From contig NZ_CP058529.1 in NCBI RefSeq assembly GCF_013401515.1, forward strand, positions 1,488,001 through 1,552,000: a stretch of DNA of 64,000 bases, read 5' to 3'. This DNA is from Halorarum halophilum. Its GTDB lineage: Archaea; Halobacteriota; Halobacteria; Halobacteriales; Haloferacaceae. This document shows positions 1 through 8,418 of this stretch, in pieces (within the stretch, counting starts at the first letter, position 1; each line of letters opens with the position of its first letter). Made by a program: the position numbers and the translations under genes. The notes under the pieces were generated by a model. The model was not told where the DNA came from. It did no database searches and saw only the letters and a program-made list of their open reading frames with translations.

Positions 1-363
1 GATTGGCCGCAGATCCGCGTCAGTGTAGGCGTCGAATTCGTCGAGGGCGACGTTGGGGAAGCCGTCGTCGACGAGGATGGTCTCCGTGTTCGTCCCGTCG
101 ATGAGCGTCCGAGCGTAAGACGCGAGGTCGACCTCAGCGCGCTGCTGGAGCAACGTCGCCTCGTCCGCGCTGCCGAACTGCTCGGCGAGGAGATCGAGCA
201 CCGCACGGTAGTTGAGCGTGTGGCGGGCGTGTTCGGGCGAGAGTTGGCCCTCGGTAAAGTAGTCGGCGAACGAGTCGGTGATCCGCTCCCGTTCGAGCGG
301 TTCGACGGCGTGGGCGTGGTTGTCCACGAGCGGCGTCGACGCGACGACGTCTCGGATGCTCAT
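1..363 (-). CDS. FluG-type amidohydrolase, N-terminal part (runs off window)
   Basis: The reading frame starts at ATG 363 and stays open for 121 codons to the window edge, so the C-terminal part is missing. Residues 14-18 read DNHAH, the HxH metal-binding motif at the start of amidohydrolase TIM barrels. The following helices and a TETILVDDGFP stretch resemble the amidohydrolase domain of FluG-like proteins, which in other organisms accompany glutamine-synthetase-like enzymes of amine metabolism. A TATA-like box lies 26 nt upstream (386-393), so it probably has its own leaderless transcript although it follows the aminotransferase on the same strand. The family call is good; the substrate is unknown. 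Confidence 0.75.
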   Translation of the reverse strand, partial: MSIRDVVASTPLVDNHAHAVEPLERERITDSFADYFTEGQLSPEHARHTLNYRAVLDLLAEQFGSADEATLLQQRAEVDLASYARTLIDGTNTETILVDDGFPNVALDEFDAYTDADLRPI

Positions 364-385
364 ACGATACGCTCGACCGACGAGG

Positions 386-393
386 CCAATAAG
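386..393 (-). promoter_or_regulatory. TATA-like box for the FluG-type amidohydrolase
   Basis: On the minus strand this reads cttattgg, centred about 26 nt before ATG 363, the spacing expected of a leaderless haloarchaeal promoter. Confidence 0.45.
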
Positions 394-414
394 GCGTCGC
401 GTCCCGGTACTGGA

Positions 415-1725
415 CTACCAGCCAGCGTACCGTTCCAGTAGCGCCGGGTCGAGCGCTGTCGTCTGGGCATCTACGATCGCGTCGGCCAGCCGATCGACAC
501 CCGCATCGAGTTCGGCCTCGGAGATGGTCAGCGGTGGCGTGAGTTCGAGTACGTTCGAGTGCATGCCGACGTAGAAGACAGCGAGGCCGCGACGGCGTGC
601 GTGAAGGCAGACCTGCGCTGCGAGCTCGTGCGACGGGTCGTCGGTCCCGGACGCAACGAGTTCGACACCCTGCATCAGTCCCCGGCCGCGAACGTCCCCG
701 ACGACGGGTGAGTCGGCAGCGAGGTCGTCTAGCGCAGCTGCGAGACGAGCGCCGAGGCGGGCGGCGCGTGCGGGAAGATCCTCGGACTCGATGACGTCGA
801 GCGTGGCGAGCCCGGCCGCAGCCGGGAGCGGCCCCCCGGCCGTCGTCATCATGTGACTCGCGGGCTCGTAATCGACCAGTTCTGCCCGGCCGACTACCGC
901 ACTAATGGGAACGCCACTGCCGAGCGGCTTTCCGAGCATGATCGCATCGGGTTGGATGCCTGCATGTTCGTACGCGAAGAACTCGCCGGTGCGCCCGAGC
1001 CCGGCTTTCACCTCGTCGACAACGAAGTAGGCATCGTTGTCAGCACAGATGTCCGCGAGCCCTTCGAGGAACCCAGTGGGCGGAACGAGGATACCGCCGT
1101 CACTTTGGAGCGGCTCCGTGATGAGGCCGGCGACATCGTGCGTCTCGAACGCCTCGCTGACGGCCCCCAGCGCGCGTTCAACGAGCGCGTCAGCCGTACG
1201 GTCGGAGCGGTACTCGTCCGGGAACGGCAGGGTAACGACGTCCTCGGACCCGACGCCCGCCTGCGCGCTGTGGCCCGAGATCGTCGCCGCGCCGGTCGTA
1301 ATGCCGTGGTATGAGCCCTCGAAGGTCACGACGACGCCACCGTCGCCGGTCGCTGGTATGGCCTTCGAGAGCAGGTCGCCTGCTTCCGACCCGGAGTGGC
1401 CGAACCACACTTTCGTCGGGAAGTCCGCGTCGAACCGATCGCGGAGTCGTTCGGCGAGTTCGATCACAGGACCGTGCGGGAGCGAGATCGGCGAGTTGGC
1501 GAGCGCACGGTCGAGTTGGTCCCGGAGTGCGGTGACGACAGCCGGATGTCGGTAGCCGGTATTCGCCACAGCCCACGCGGACGTAAAGTCGATCAGTTCA
1601 TCCCCGTCGACGCCTGTGAGCGTCGCGCCAGCCTGCGTGTCAAGGACGAACGGGAAAAACCGGATTTTCATCGCCTCCGAGAGCACGTCAGCGTCGCGGT
1701 CGAGCAAGTTCCTCTCTCCACTCAT
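415..1725 (-). CDS. class III (acetylornithine/GABA-type) aminotransferase
   Basis: This is a 436-residue PLP-dependent transaminase of fold type I, class III. The visible class signature is VVDEVKAGLGRTG with the PLP-N1 aspartate at D237, followed by LGKPLGSG with the Schiff-base lysine K266. Length is normal for the class. These enzymes move the amino group of an omega-amino compound (GABA, ornithine, putrescine, beta-alanine) to an oxo-acid in the cytoplasm. It lies between the FluG-type amidohydrolase (51-nt gap, same strand) and a divergent APC permease, which suggests one amine or amino-acid utilisation locus. Substrate cannot be read from the sequence. Confidence 0.9.
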   Translation of the reverse strand: MSGERNLLDRDADVLSEAMKIRFFPFVLDTQAGATLTGVDGDELIDFTSAWAVANTGYRHPAVVTALRDQLDRALANSPISLPHGPVIELAERLRDRFDADFPTKVWFGHSGSEAGDLLSKAIPATGDGGVVVTFEGSYHGITTGAATISGHSAQAGVGSEDVVTLPFPDEYRSDRTADALVERALGAVSEAFETHDVAGLITEPLQSDGGILVPPTGFLEGLADICADNDAYFVVDEVKAGLGRTGEFFAYEHAGIQPDAIMLGKPLGSGVPISAVVGRAELVDYEPASHMMTTAGGPLPAAAGLATLDVIESEDLPARAARLGARLAAALDDLAADSPVVGDVRGRGLMQGVELVASGTDDPSHELAAQVCLHARRRGLAVFYVGMHSNVLELTPPLTISEAELDAGVDRLADAIVDAQTTALDPALLERYAGW

Positions 1726-1941
1726 ACGTCCGGTAACGGCCGACGGGACGATACGTCTTCAGGTCCTCCCAGTGCGATCAGTCGACCGCACGACGCGTAC
1801 CCTTCCGTCGCGGACAGACGATCTGGCAGTGACCGATCGGGCACAGCCCACTGAGGACTGGCCCGTCCTCAAGTGCTCCCAACAGATCCCCCGCGAACGC
1901 TTAAGTGGGCTGTTAGTGATTGTGTGCCACGAACCGAAACC

Positions 1942-3333
1942 ATGTCAACAGACACCGACATTGCCGAATCGAAAGGATTAGCGAAACAGCTAGGGTTCTG
2001 GCACCTCTGGGCAATCGGTGTCGGTTCCGTCGTGGGTGACGGTATTTTCCTGCTCCTCGGCGATGGAATCGCGACGGCCGGCCCAGCAGCCATCCTGGCG
2101 TACGTGCTGGCGGGGCTGTTCATGCTCTTCATCGCACTCGCCGTGAGCGACCTCGCGGTCGGCCTCCCAAGTGCGGGCGCCATGTGGATCTGGGGGCGAG
2201 AGATTCTCGGCGACTATGCCGGGTTCATTAGCGGCCTCTCGTACGCCGTTGGGTGGATAATCGCAGGCGGGAGCGTTGGACTGGCGATGGGCCGCATCAC
2301 CCAATTTTTCGTCCCCGACCTCGGCGTCCCGGCCGCAGTGTGGGGCATCCTCTTTGTGACGATCTTCGCGCTCATCCAGCTCGGAGGCGTGTTCCTATCG
2401 AGTCGGCTCCAGCTCGGCACCGTGCTCCTCCTCGTCGGCATCGTGTTGATATTCGGCATCAGTACCATCCTCAGCGGCAATTACTCCGGGACGCGTTTCA
2501 CGCCGTTCTTCCCGAACGGGTACGGGAGTGTCTGGGCCGCGATGGCGTTCGGGATGTATGCCTACATGGGACCGCTCACGCTCACGACTGGGGGCGACGA
2601 GGCGAAGAACGTCGAAGACATCCCACGGGCGCTCGTCGTCGCCTGCGTTACGTTCCTCTTCATCTACACGCTCGCGATGATCGGCATGATCGGCATCATG
2701 GGCTACGAGCAGTTCACGTCACTCGAATCGCCGTTCACCACGACCGCACAGATGGTTTGGGGCTCAAACGCCGCGCTCATCATCAACTTCGCGGCATGGA
2801 TCGCAGCGTTCACGAGCCTGTTCATGGGGACGATGTACTCCGCACCTCGGATGCTCTACAAGATGGGCGAGATGAAGGTTCTCCCCGACATATTTGGCCA
2901 GGTGTACGAGGGAACTCGCGTTCCGCTCTTCTCGACCGTGTTCGTCTGGGCGTGCAGCGTCGTCCTGCTGCTCGTAGCGCAGTACGAGCTGCTCGACTAC
3001 GGCCAGCTCTCGCTGCTCCTAGTGTTCGCATGGCTGGTGACCTGGGGCGTTGCAATCGTTGCCGCCGTCAAATACCGCCGTGAGCACCCTGGGCACGTCG
3101 CAAAGCAGAACTGGAAGCAACCGCTGTTCCCGCTCTTCCCGGTACTCGGGATGCTGGGCGTCGCGTTCATCCTCTACGGCACGTTCTCGGGTGCCGCCGC
3201 TTCATTCGGTCTCGGCATCGTGTTTCTTATCGCCATCTCCGCGATCTACTACTTCTACGGTCGTCACCGAATGGACAACGCAGAGATACCAACGGTGCTC
3301 GACACCGACCGGCAGCCGAGCACCGACGACTAA
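1942..3333 (+). CDS. APC-family amino acid/polyamine permease
   Basis: This 463-residue membrane protein has about 12 hydrophobic segments. The first carries the GVGSVVGDGIF signature near residues 27-37, the APC-superfamily unwound-helix motif that binds the substrate amino group. ATG 1942 (MSTDTDIAES) is chosen because an upstream in-frame extension reads as non-coding leader. It probably imports an amino acid or amine across the cytoplasmic membrane, driven by cation symport or exchange. It is divergent from the class III aminotransferase with a 216-nt shared intergenic region, so the two are likely co-regulated. The C-terminal tail is short, acidic and cytoplasmic. Confidence 0.88.
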   Translation: MSTDTDIAESKGLAKQLGFWHLWAIGVGSVVGDGIFLLLGDGIATAGPAAILAYVLAGLFMLFIALAVSDLAVGLPSAGAMWIWGREILGDYAGFISGLSYAVGWIIAGGSVGLAMGRITQFFVPDLGVPAAVWGILFVTIFALIQLGGVFLSSRLQLGTVLLLVGIVLIFGISTILSGNYSGTRFTPFFPNGYGSVWAAMAFGMYAYMGPLTLTTGGDEAKNVEDIPRALVVACVTFLFIYTLAMIGMIGIMGYEQFTSLESPFTTTAQMVWGSNAALIINFAAWIAAFTSLFMGTMYSAPRMLYKMGEMKVLPDIFGQVYEGTRVPLFSTVFVWACSVVLLLVAQYELLDYGQLSLLLVFAWLVTWGVAIVAAVKYRREHPGHVAKQNWKQPLFPLFPVLGMLGVAFILYGTFSGAAASFGLGIVFLIAISAIYYFYGRHRMDNAEIPTVLDTDRQPSTDD

Positions 3334-3731
3334 TCCTCCGGCCGTTTTCTCGCTCTCTCATATGGCGTGACGGCTCACACTTCGTTGCTGAGCGACCACA
3401 CTAGCATTTGAGCGGAGAGGGGTCATACTGCGTGAGGTACGAGCGGCCAGGTGGCCGTCTTCCCTGGCTCCGACTCGTTGAGTGTGTGAACACTCAACAA
3501 GAAATCGTGAGTGGATGCTGTCTGTCGACCGTGAATGCCTTGAGAGCGCTACCCTCCCAATATTGCGACCTCGGCGGTGTTCACTCGTCGCGGTTGATAC
3601 CTGTTCACGCAGGTCGCCGACGCTGATTCCGCGCTGGTGGGCGTGACGATGCGTCCCGCGCTGCAACGCGGAGTACCACGCACAACCGTGGAGAGGTCGT
3701 GAAAAGCAGAATCCGCCCAAAATCGCGTGGG
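3334..3731. other. intergenic region without a supported gene; contains a hairpin
   Basis: No frame here shows haloarchaeal codon bias. A perfect inverted repeat occurs at 3477-3498. The reverse frame at 3358-3777 lacks recognisable domains. The region could be decayed mobile-element DNA, but no transposase motif is visible. Confidence 0.5.
3477..3498. repeat. perfect 9-bp inverted repeat with 4-nt loop
   Basis: Arms gttgagtgt (3477-3485) and acactcaac (3490-3498) flank gtga. It lies 144 nt past the permease stop codon and is not followed by a T tract, so a simple terminator role is uncertain. It could instead be a protein-binding site or the trace of a mobile-element end. Confidence 0.6.
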
Positions 3732-3741
3732 TTTTTATATA
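3732..3741 (+). promoter_or_regulatory. TATA box of the PadR gene
   Basis: The sequence tttttatata is centred about 27 nt before ATG 3764, indicating a leaderless transcript. Confidence 0.6.
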
Positions 3742-3763
3742 CTTCTGCTCGTCTGTCCACCAA

Positions 3764-4039
3764 ATGTACGATCTCACTGGCTTCCAGAGGGACCTACTCT
3801 ATTGTACAGCAGGCTTCGAGGAACCGCATGGCCTCGCTATCAAGGACGAACTCGAGAAGTACTACGAATCCGCCATCCAACACGGCAAACTCTATCCGAA
3901 TCTGGATACGCTCGTGGAGAAGGGCCTCGTCGAGAAGGGTGAACTGGACAAGCGAACCAACTCCTACAACGTCACGAAGCGTGGCCAGCGGGAACTCGAT
4001 GCCCGGCGTAGCTGGGAAACCCAGTACGTCGACGAGTAA
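3764..4039 (+). CDS. PadR-family winged-helix regulator
   Basis: This 91-residue DNA-binding protein matches the small haloarchaeal PadR family. It starts with FQRDLLYCTAGF, continues with a recognition helix around GLAIKDELEKYY, and has the wing segment LVEKGLVEKGELDKRTNSY typical of PadR proteins. Length is normal for the minimal PadR core without the C-terminal dimer extension. Such proteins usually repress a neighbouring membrane or stress gene and respond to a small ligand. The CPBP protease gene starts 150 nt downstream on the same strand and is a plausible target. A strong TATA box precedes the ATG. Confidence 0.85.
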   Translation: MYDLTGFQRDLLYCTAGFEEPHGLAIKDELEKYYESAIQHGKLYPNLDTLVEKGLVEKGELDKRTNSYNVTKRGQRELDARRSWETQYVDE

Positions 4040-4158
4040 CGGTCGACTGAGCCCATATCCGGTGCCTGCCAGGAGCCCCTGTGGAACTCCTCCTGAACCT
4101 GACTCTGAGGTCGTCCGCCACCCGATATCCGCATCACCGCCGTTGTTTGAATCAGAAA

Positions 4159-4165
4159 TTTTATA
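4159..4165 (+). promoter_or_regulatory. TATA box of the CPBP protease gene
   Basis: The sequence ttttata is centred 27 nt before ATG 4189. It decides between that start and an in-frame GTG at 4081, which would lie upstream of the promoter. Confidence 0.6.
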
Positions 4166-4188
4166 GAGAATTAAAGTGGGCGGAGTTC

Positions 4189-4797
4189 ATGGGGCCAGGC
4201 ATCACAAACGGGATACACGCGGGCGCCGCCCCGCTCACGTTCATCGCCGATTGGATTACGGCCGGCGAAGTCGTGCCGCTGATCGGGTTGTGGATCCTCC
4301 TTTCGTCCGTCGATGTCGGGATACAGTACGCGCTGGAATCCGCGGTTCACCGGGAGTTCCTCGTCGCTCCACCGTTCTCGTATCGCCACAAACGCTGGCT
4401 ACGGGTAGTCGCCCCGAACCAACACCTGAGAGGGATTCTCCCTGCGTACGAGCCCCAGGACTCGATCGGGTACACCGTAACCGACTCCAGTTGGATCGGT
4501 CTTGGCCAACGGTCGCTCGTCGTGACGGTCGGGGTGTTGTTCGAGGAAGTGCTTGCCAGGGGCCTGCCGCTCGCACTCACACAGTACGTCGGCCTCCCTG
4601 TAATGTGGTGTATCGCTGTCGGTACCGTCTACTGGGCGTTCCTTCACAGAACCGGACGCGGCCTCTCGCTGGTCGTGACAACCGGGTGGCTGCTTGCCTG
4701 GCTGACCGTCGCCGGGCACTGGCCGCTTGCTGTCGGCCTCCACCTCGGAAACAATCTCGTGGTCCTCCTGTACACCCACGTCACCAGCCATCGATGA
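4189..4797 (+). CDS. CPBP-family intramembrane metalloprotease
   Basis: The product is a 202-residue integral membrane protein. All three CPBP (Abi, Rce1-like) motifs are visible: EExxxR at E119-E120-R124, FxH around F151/H153, and HxxN at H185/N188, so the glutamate and histidine catalytic set is intact. The family includes prenyl-protein endoproteases and peptide self-immunity proteins; this member's substrate is unknown. ATG 4189 is preferred over GTG 4081 because of the TATA box at 4159-4165. It follows a PadR regulator and precedes a Tat-exported beta-helix protein on the same strand. Confidence 0.85.
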   Translation: MGPGITNGIHAGAAPLTFIADWITAGEVVPLIGLWILLSSVDVGIQYALESAVHREFLVAPPFSYRHKRWLRVVAPNQHLRGILPAYEPQDSIGYTVTDSSWIGLGQRSLVVTVGVLFEEVLARGLPLALTQYVGLPVMWCIAVGTVYWAFLHRTGRGLSLVVTTGWLLAWLTVAGHWPLAVGLHLGNNLVVLLYTHVTSHR

Positions 4798-4975
4798 GTC
4801 CGCTTGCCGACGGCCCGGTCGTGGCTGCCGGCCTCCCAAGTCGTCATCGTCGGTTCAATTCACAGAACGTGGCGAATCTGTGGGATGGGCAGTGTCCACG
4901 GCGTTGGGGAACCCGTGAGTTGGCGCCGACCCGACCAACGACCTATGTACGTTGCCTCCGAAGGATTCAGGACCG

Positions 4976-6268
4976 ATGATGGTGTCGAGACGACGCCTCC
5001 TCCGAGTGGCGAGCAGCCTCGGCATCGCCGGTTCGGCCGGCCGCGTGCCGACGCCACGGAGCGAGGGAGACGGGCAACGGGCCAGCAGCGCGGCCGATCC
5101 CGGAAGCCAGGGCGTCGACGCCTTCACGGCGACCGGCGAGGGGCGCGACTACGACACCATCCACGTGCCCCGGGATTACAAGACGATCCAGGCTGGCGTC
5201 AACGCCGCCTCGCCAGGCGACCTCGTCTTAGTGGCGCCAGGCACATACGCCGAAGAGGTCGTCGTATCGACGTCAGGTGTGACCGTCCGAGGACGCGACC
5301 GAAACGAGGTCATCCTGGACGGCGGATTCGAGGGGGAGAACGCCATCGAGGTGACTGCTGACGGGGTCGCCCTCGAGAACCTGACCGGACGGTTTTACCG
5401 AGGTACCGCGTTCTACTGGTCCGGTGTGGAGGGGTTCCGCGGCAGCTTCCTGACGGCCTACAACAACGGCTACTACGGAATCTACGCCTACGAGTCACGG
5501 GACGGACGATTCGAGCACAGTTACGCATCAGGCCATCCCGACGCCGGCTTCTACCTCGGTCGAAACCGACCCTACGACGCCGCAATCTCCGATGTCGTCG
5601 CCGAGCACAACGCCATCGGGTATTCTGGCACGAGTACTGGCGGCCCTCTGACTGTCACGGACTCCGTCTGGCGGTACAACAAGGTCGGCGTCTTCCCGAA
5701 CACCCTGGATCGGGCGGACCCACCCCAACGGGCCTCCAGTATCGTCGGCAACCAAATCTACGCGAACAACAATGCGGACGCCCCAGCCCTCCAGTCGTAC
5801 CCGCTCATCGGGATGGGAATCCTCCTCTGGGGAGGATCCGACAACGTCGTCGCCGAGAATCGCGTTCGGGACCACGACCGCTTCGGGATCGTGGCCCATC
5901 CCAACGTCGTCACCCCCTCGGGGAACGAGGTCCGGAACAACCAGATCGGCGACTCCGGCCGGGCTGACCTTGCACTCGGACGGCCTGCAGGCGAGGGAAA
6001 CAGCTTTCATAACAACATGTTCGACACGAGCCTCCCTCCAGCGATCGAATCGGGTCCGACGGAGGGCAGTGCGAAGGTAACAGCTGTCTTCTCCGCGCTC
6101 GAACGCCAGGTCGAGACCGGGACCTTCCCCGCCGGCGACTGGCGCGACCAACCGGTTCCCGGCGACCAGCCATCGATGCCAGACCCAGAGGCCCCGCCCA
6201 GACCGGCCGAGAGAGCCAGTTCGTTAGAGGCCCCAGAAGCGCAGACTGACGGCTACGGCATGGAGTGA
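4976..6268 (+). CDS. Tat-exported right-handed parallel beta-helix protein
   Basis: About 430 residues, with two possible adjacent ATGs (4976, 4979). The N-terminus MVSRRRLLRVASSLGIAG carries a twin-arginine signal, so it is exported folded. The segment IHVPRDYKTIQAGVNAA with APGTYAEEVVV is the usual opening of pectate-lyase or NosD-like beta-helices. It is followed by repeated N-rich coils (VVAENRVRDHDRFGI, GNEVRNNQIGDSG). The last 60 residues are Pro-rich and probably disordered. Such proteins bind or cleave polysaccharide, but no catalytic residues can be assigned. There is no membrane anchor, so it is likely released or bound to the cell surface. Confidence 0.8.
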   Translation: MMVSRRRLLRVASSLGIAGSAGRVPTPRSEGDGQRASSAADPGSQGVDAFTATGEGRDYDTIHVPRDYKTIQAGVNAASPGDLVLVAPGTYAEEVVVSTSGVTVRGRDRNEVILDGGFEGENAIEVTADGVALENLTGRFYRGTAFYWSGVEGFRGSFLTAYNNGYYGIYAYESRDGRFEHSYASGHPDAGFYLGRNRPYDAAISDVVAEHNAIGYSGTSTGGPLTVTDSVWRYNKVGVFPNTLDRADPPQRASSIVGNQIYANNNADAPALQSYPLIGMGILLWGGSDNVVAENRVRDHDRFGIVAHPNVVTPSGNEVRNNQIGDSGRADLALGRPAGEGNSFHNNMFDTSLPPAIESGPTEGSAKVTAVFSALERQVETGTFPAGDWRDQPVPGDQPSMPDPEAPPRPAERASSLEAPEAQTDGYGME

Positions 6269-6583
6269 GCGACGCGGCAGGCGCCAGCGTCACGCGGGAT
6301 GGGTCGTCTGTGAATGAGGCGAATTTCGGAAAAGATGTTCCGTCGGACAGTCCTTCCTTGCAGCAGTGTCCCATCTCCCTTCCGTTGAACCAACACAGCC
6401 TGCAGCTCGCTAGCGGTGTCGGTTGCGCAACCCCGCCGTCTCAAGATGTAGTAAGGCAGCCGTGTACGGTTTGGTTGCTGTTTCGCCCCATGCTTCGACC
6501 GATGCCGGGTGTGAGATGGGTAGAGTAGTACTGTCGATTCCTGCAGCGAAGACTCGAGCCTCGTTGACGCTGGCGTTCCCTCG
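6269..6583. other. convergent intergenic region, nothing recognised
   Basis: This 315-nt gap separates two convergent genes. Open frames in it lack G/C third-position bias and family motifs, and I see no RNA gene. Confidence 0.5.
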
Positions 6584-7999
6584 TTACGGGGCGTGTCCTG
6601 TCTCCTCGCTACCTGGCTGGGTGTTTGCCCATCGACGAGCCGCGAGTACGGCGAGCGGAAGCCCGAGCAGCGCAGCGAGGATCGCCCCGCCGACTGTGAG
6701 AAAGAGGATGAGTCCCCACGGACGGGAGTCGAATGGAACGAACACCATCCCAGCGAGCGCAAGGCTGGCGAGTGCGCCCACGAAGGCACGCACCGTCGAT
6801 CGGCGGTTGCCATGCTCGGTGGCCCGTACGACTGCGAGGCCAAACGCTGGGGCGACCGCTAGCGGCAGGTGGAACACCATCCCGCGAAGCACTGAGGGTG
6901 CGACATACTCGAACGGCCGAGTACCGAGGCCAAGTCCGAGGAGGATCACTCCGACAGCGAGGACACTACTCACGGCGACGGTGAGCGCACCACGAACAGA
7001 GCGAAGCGATCGGGGGCGGAGCAACGCAATCCCCCCAGTCACGAGGTAGATCGCTCCGAGACCGGCGAATGATGACGGGCCAGTCTGTAGCGTGGTGAGG
7101 ACTGCAGCGAGAACCGTTACCAGACCGATTCCAGCAATGACTGCTGCGACTCGATTAGCGTCGAGCGAAACGTCAGCCGCCCAGCGTGCACCAACCGTGA
7201 CGCCCGCGAGCAAAAGCCCGTAGATGACGACAGCCGGAAGGACGAAGGCCTGGACGTTATCGAGCCAAATCGGGCCTGTCGCAATGGTGAGTGCTGCATC
7301 CACACGAAGCGAGCTGGTTTCCGGCCCACCGTACGCAATGTAGACGTCGTCGTAGAACGCTGCCCCGTACTCATGGGTGGCTGCCCCCCGCCAAGTTGCG
7401 TTCCCCGCAGTCACCTCAGGGGCGACGTCTGCGGACGTGTATTCGTCAATAATTGCTGACCGCGGGTTGTTGACGACGTCAGTTCCGGGTGGACCATGGA
7501 GTGTGAACCGGTCAGCGTTGAGTATCCAGCCACCTCGAACGCCTTCCGAGTGGAGGTAGTCCACGACGAGAACGCCGGCGTGTCGAGTACCAGCGTCAGA
7601 ATCCTGAAACTGGATACGAATGGTCCGATCGTCGATTGACGCAGTCTGGAATGTTACCCCACCTTCTTCGTAGACGTGTGGGAGTCCCCACCCCTCGGCT
7701 GCGGCCTCACGAGCGATCCGATTGAGCAGGTCGGAGTTCTGTGAGAGTCGGGAGGCGGCGGATTCGTTCACGCGATTCGTCACGATCCAGGTCGCCGATC
7801 CGTTCTCGTGGATCTGTACTGTCGCCGTGCTGTGTGTGACGTTCACCGCGACGCCATGATTCTCGGCGATTTCTTCGAAGGAGGATCCACACGCGCCACA
7901 GACGGGGTCTGGCTGTGGACTCGCGACCGCTGGCGTGACCGTAGGAAGGAGCGCACTGAGAGCGATGAGGAGGGCTGTCAGGAGGGCAATGCGTTTCAT
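6584..7999 (-). CDS. polytopic membrane protein with exported N-terminal domain
   Basis: The product has 471 residues and its family is not recognised. Residues 1-26 form a Sec signal peptide. An extracytoplasmic domain of about 230 residues follows, with a CGAC pair (C34, C37) and N-glycosylation-like NxT/S sites. About seven TM helices then run from roughly residue 255 to the C-terminus. The ectodomain has a strand-rich Ig-like character (TATVQIHENGSATWIV) resembling haloarchaeal surface proteins of unknown function. It is monocistronic, convergent with the beta-helix gene and followed on the other side by a gene remnant. A sensory or envelope role would be a guess. Confidence 0.7.
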   Translation of the reverse strand: MKRIALLTALLIALSALLPTVTPAVASPQPDPVCGACGSSFEEIAENHGVAVNVTHSTATVQIHENGSATWIVTNRVNESAASRLSQNSDLLNRIAREAAAEGWGLPHVYEEGGVTFQTASIDDRTIRIQFQDSDAGTRHAGVLVVDYLHSEGVRGGWILNADRFTLHGPPGTDVVNNPRSAIIDEYTSADVAPEVTAGNATWRGAATHEYGAAFYDDVYIAYGGPETSSLRVDAALTIATGPIWLDNVQAFVLPAVVIYGLLLAGVTVGARWAADVSLDANRVAAVIAGIGLVTVLAAVLTTLQTGPSSFAGLGAIYLVTGGIALLRPRSLRSVRGALTVAVSSVLAVGVILLGLGLGTRPFEYVAPSVLRGMVFHLPLAVAPAFGLAVVRATEHGNRRSTVRAFVGALASLALAGMVFVPFDSRPWGLILFLTVGGAILAALLGLPLAVLAARRWANTQPGSEETGHAP

Positions 8000-8097
8000 A
8001 ACTAGCGGTGGGTCTCGGGTTCACGGTAAAGGTCTTCTGTAGACACACCACACGGTGAGAAAAACGCTGAAAACGACCTTAGGGGGACGAACGGCAG

Positions 8098-8418
8098 CTA
8101 CGGACCAATCTTTTCGAGGTGACTGAGATCGGGGTGTAGGACTTTGCCATCGCAGACGACGTACCGTTTGGCCAGCACCGGAAATCGGCACTTCGTGTAC
8201 CCCGCTGTCTGAATGTCGAGTTCTTCACCGGATTCGAGGTAGTTGGCCCGTTTTCGGAGGAACCCGTGGGTGACGGGACTGCCTTCGTAGTCGGGAAGAC
8301 TATCTTCACTACTTCGTCGATCTCGAAGTTTCAGATGACCAGAGCTGACCCTGACTCGCTCCGGCTTCGGTGGCCGTAGAGGTCGGCAATTTAGCCGCGC
8401 GTCCCACGTGCCGTGATG
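8098..8418 (-). pseudogene. start-less gene remnant (C-terminal fragment)
   Basis: A reverse-strand frame of about 106 codons runs from directly behind the TAG stop of the regulator at 8419-8811 to its own TAG at 8098-8100. It contains no ATG, and its only GTG is near the end. Its codons have strong G/C at position 3, and the product reads like real protein (LPDYEGSPVTHGFLRKRANY, then KRYVVCDGKVLHPDLSHLEK). I do not recognise the family. The simplest reading is a 5-prime-truncated gene left by a rearrangement at the regulator's 3-prime end. In-frame read-through of TAG is formally possible but has no precedent in haloarchaea. Confidence 0.45.

Noticed and set aside
3358-3777. reverse-strand frame of 139 codons as a possible transposase remnant
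   Set aside because: It overlaps the PadR promoter, lacks any transposase motif and has no codon bias; called intergenic.
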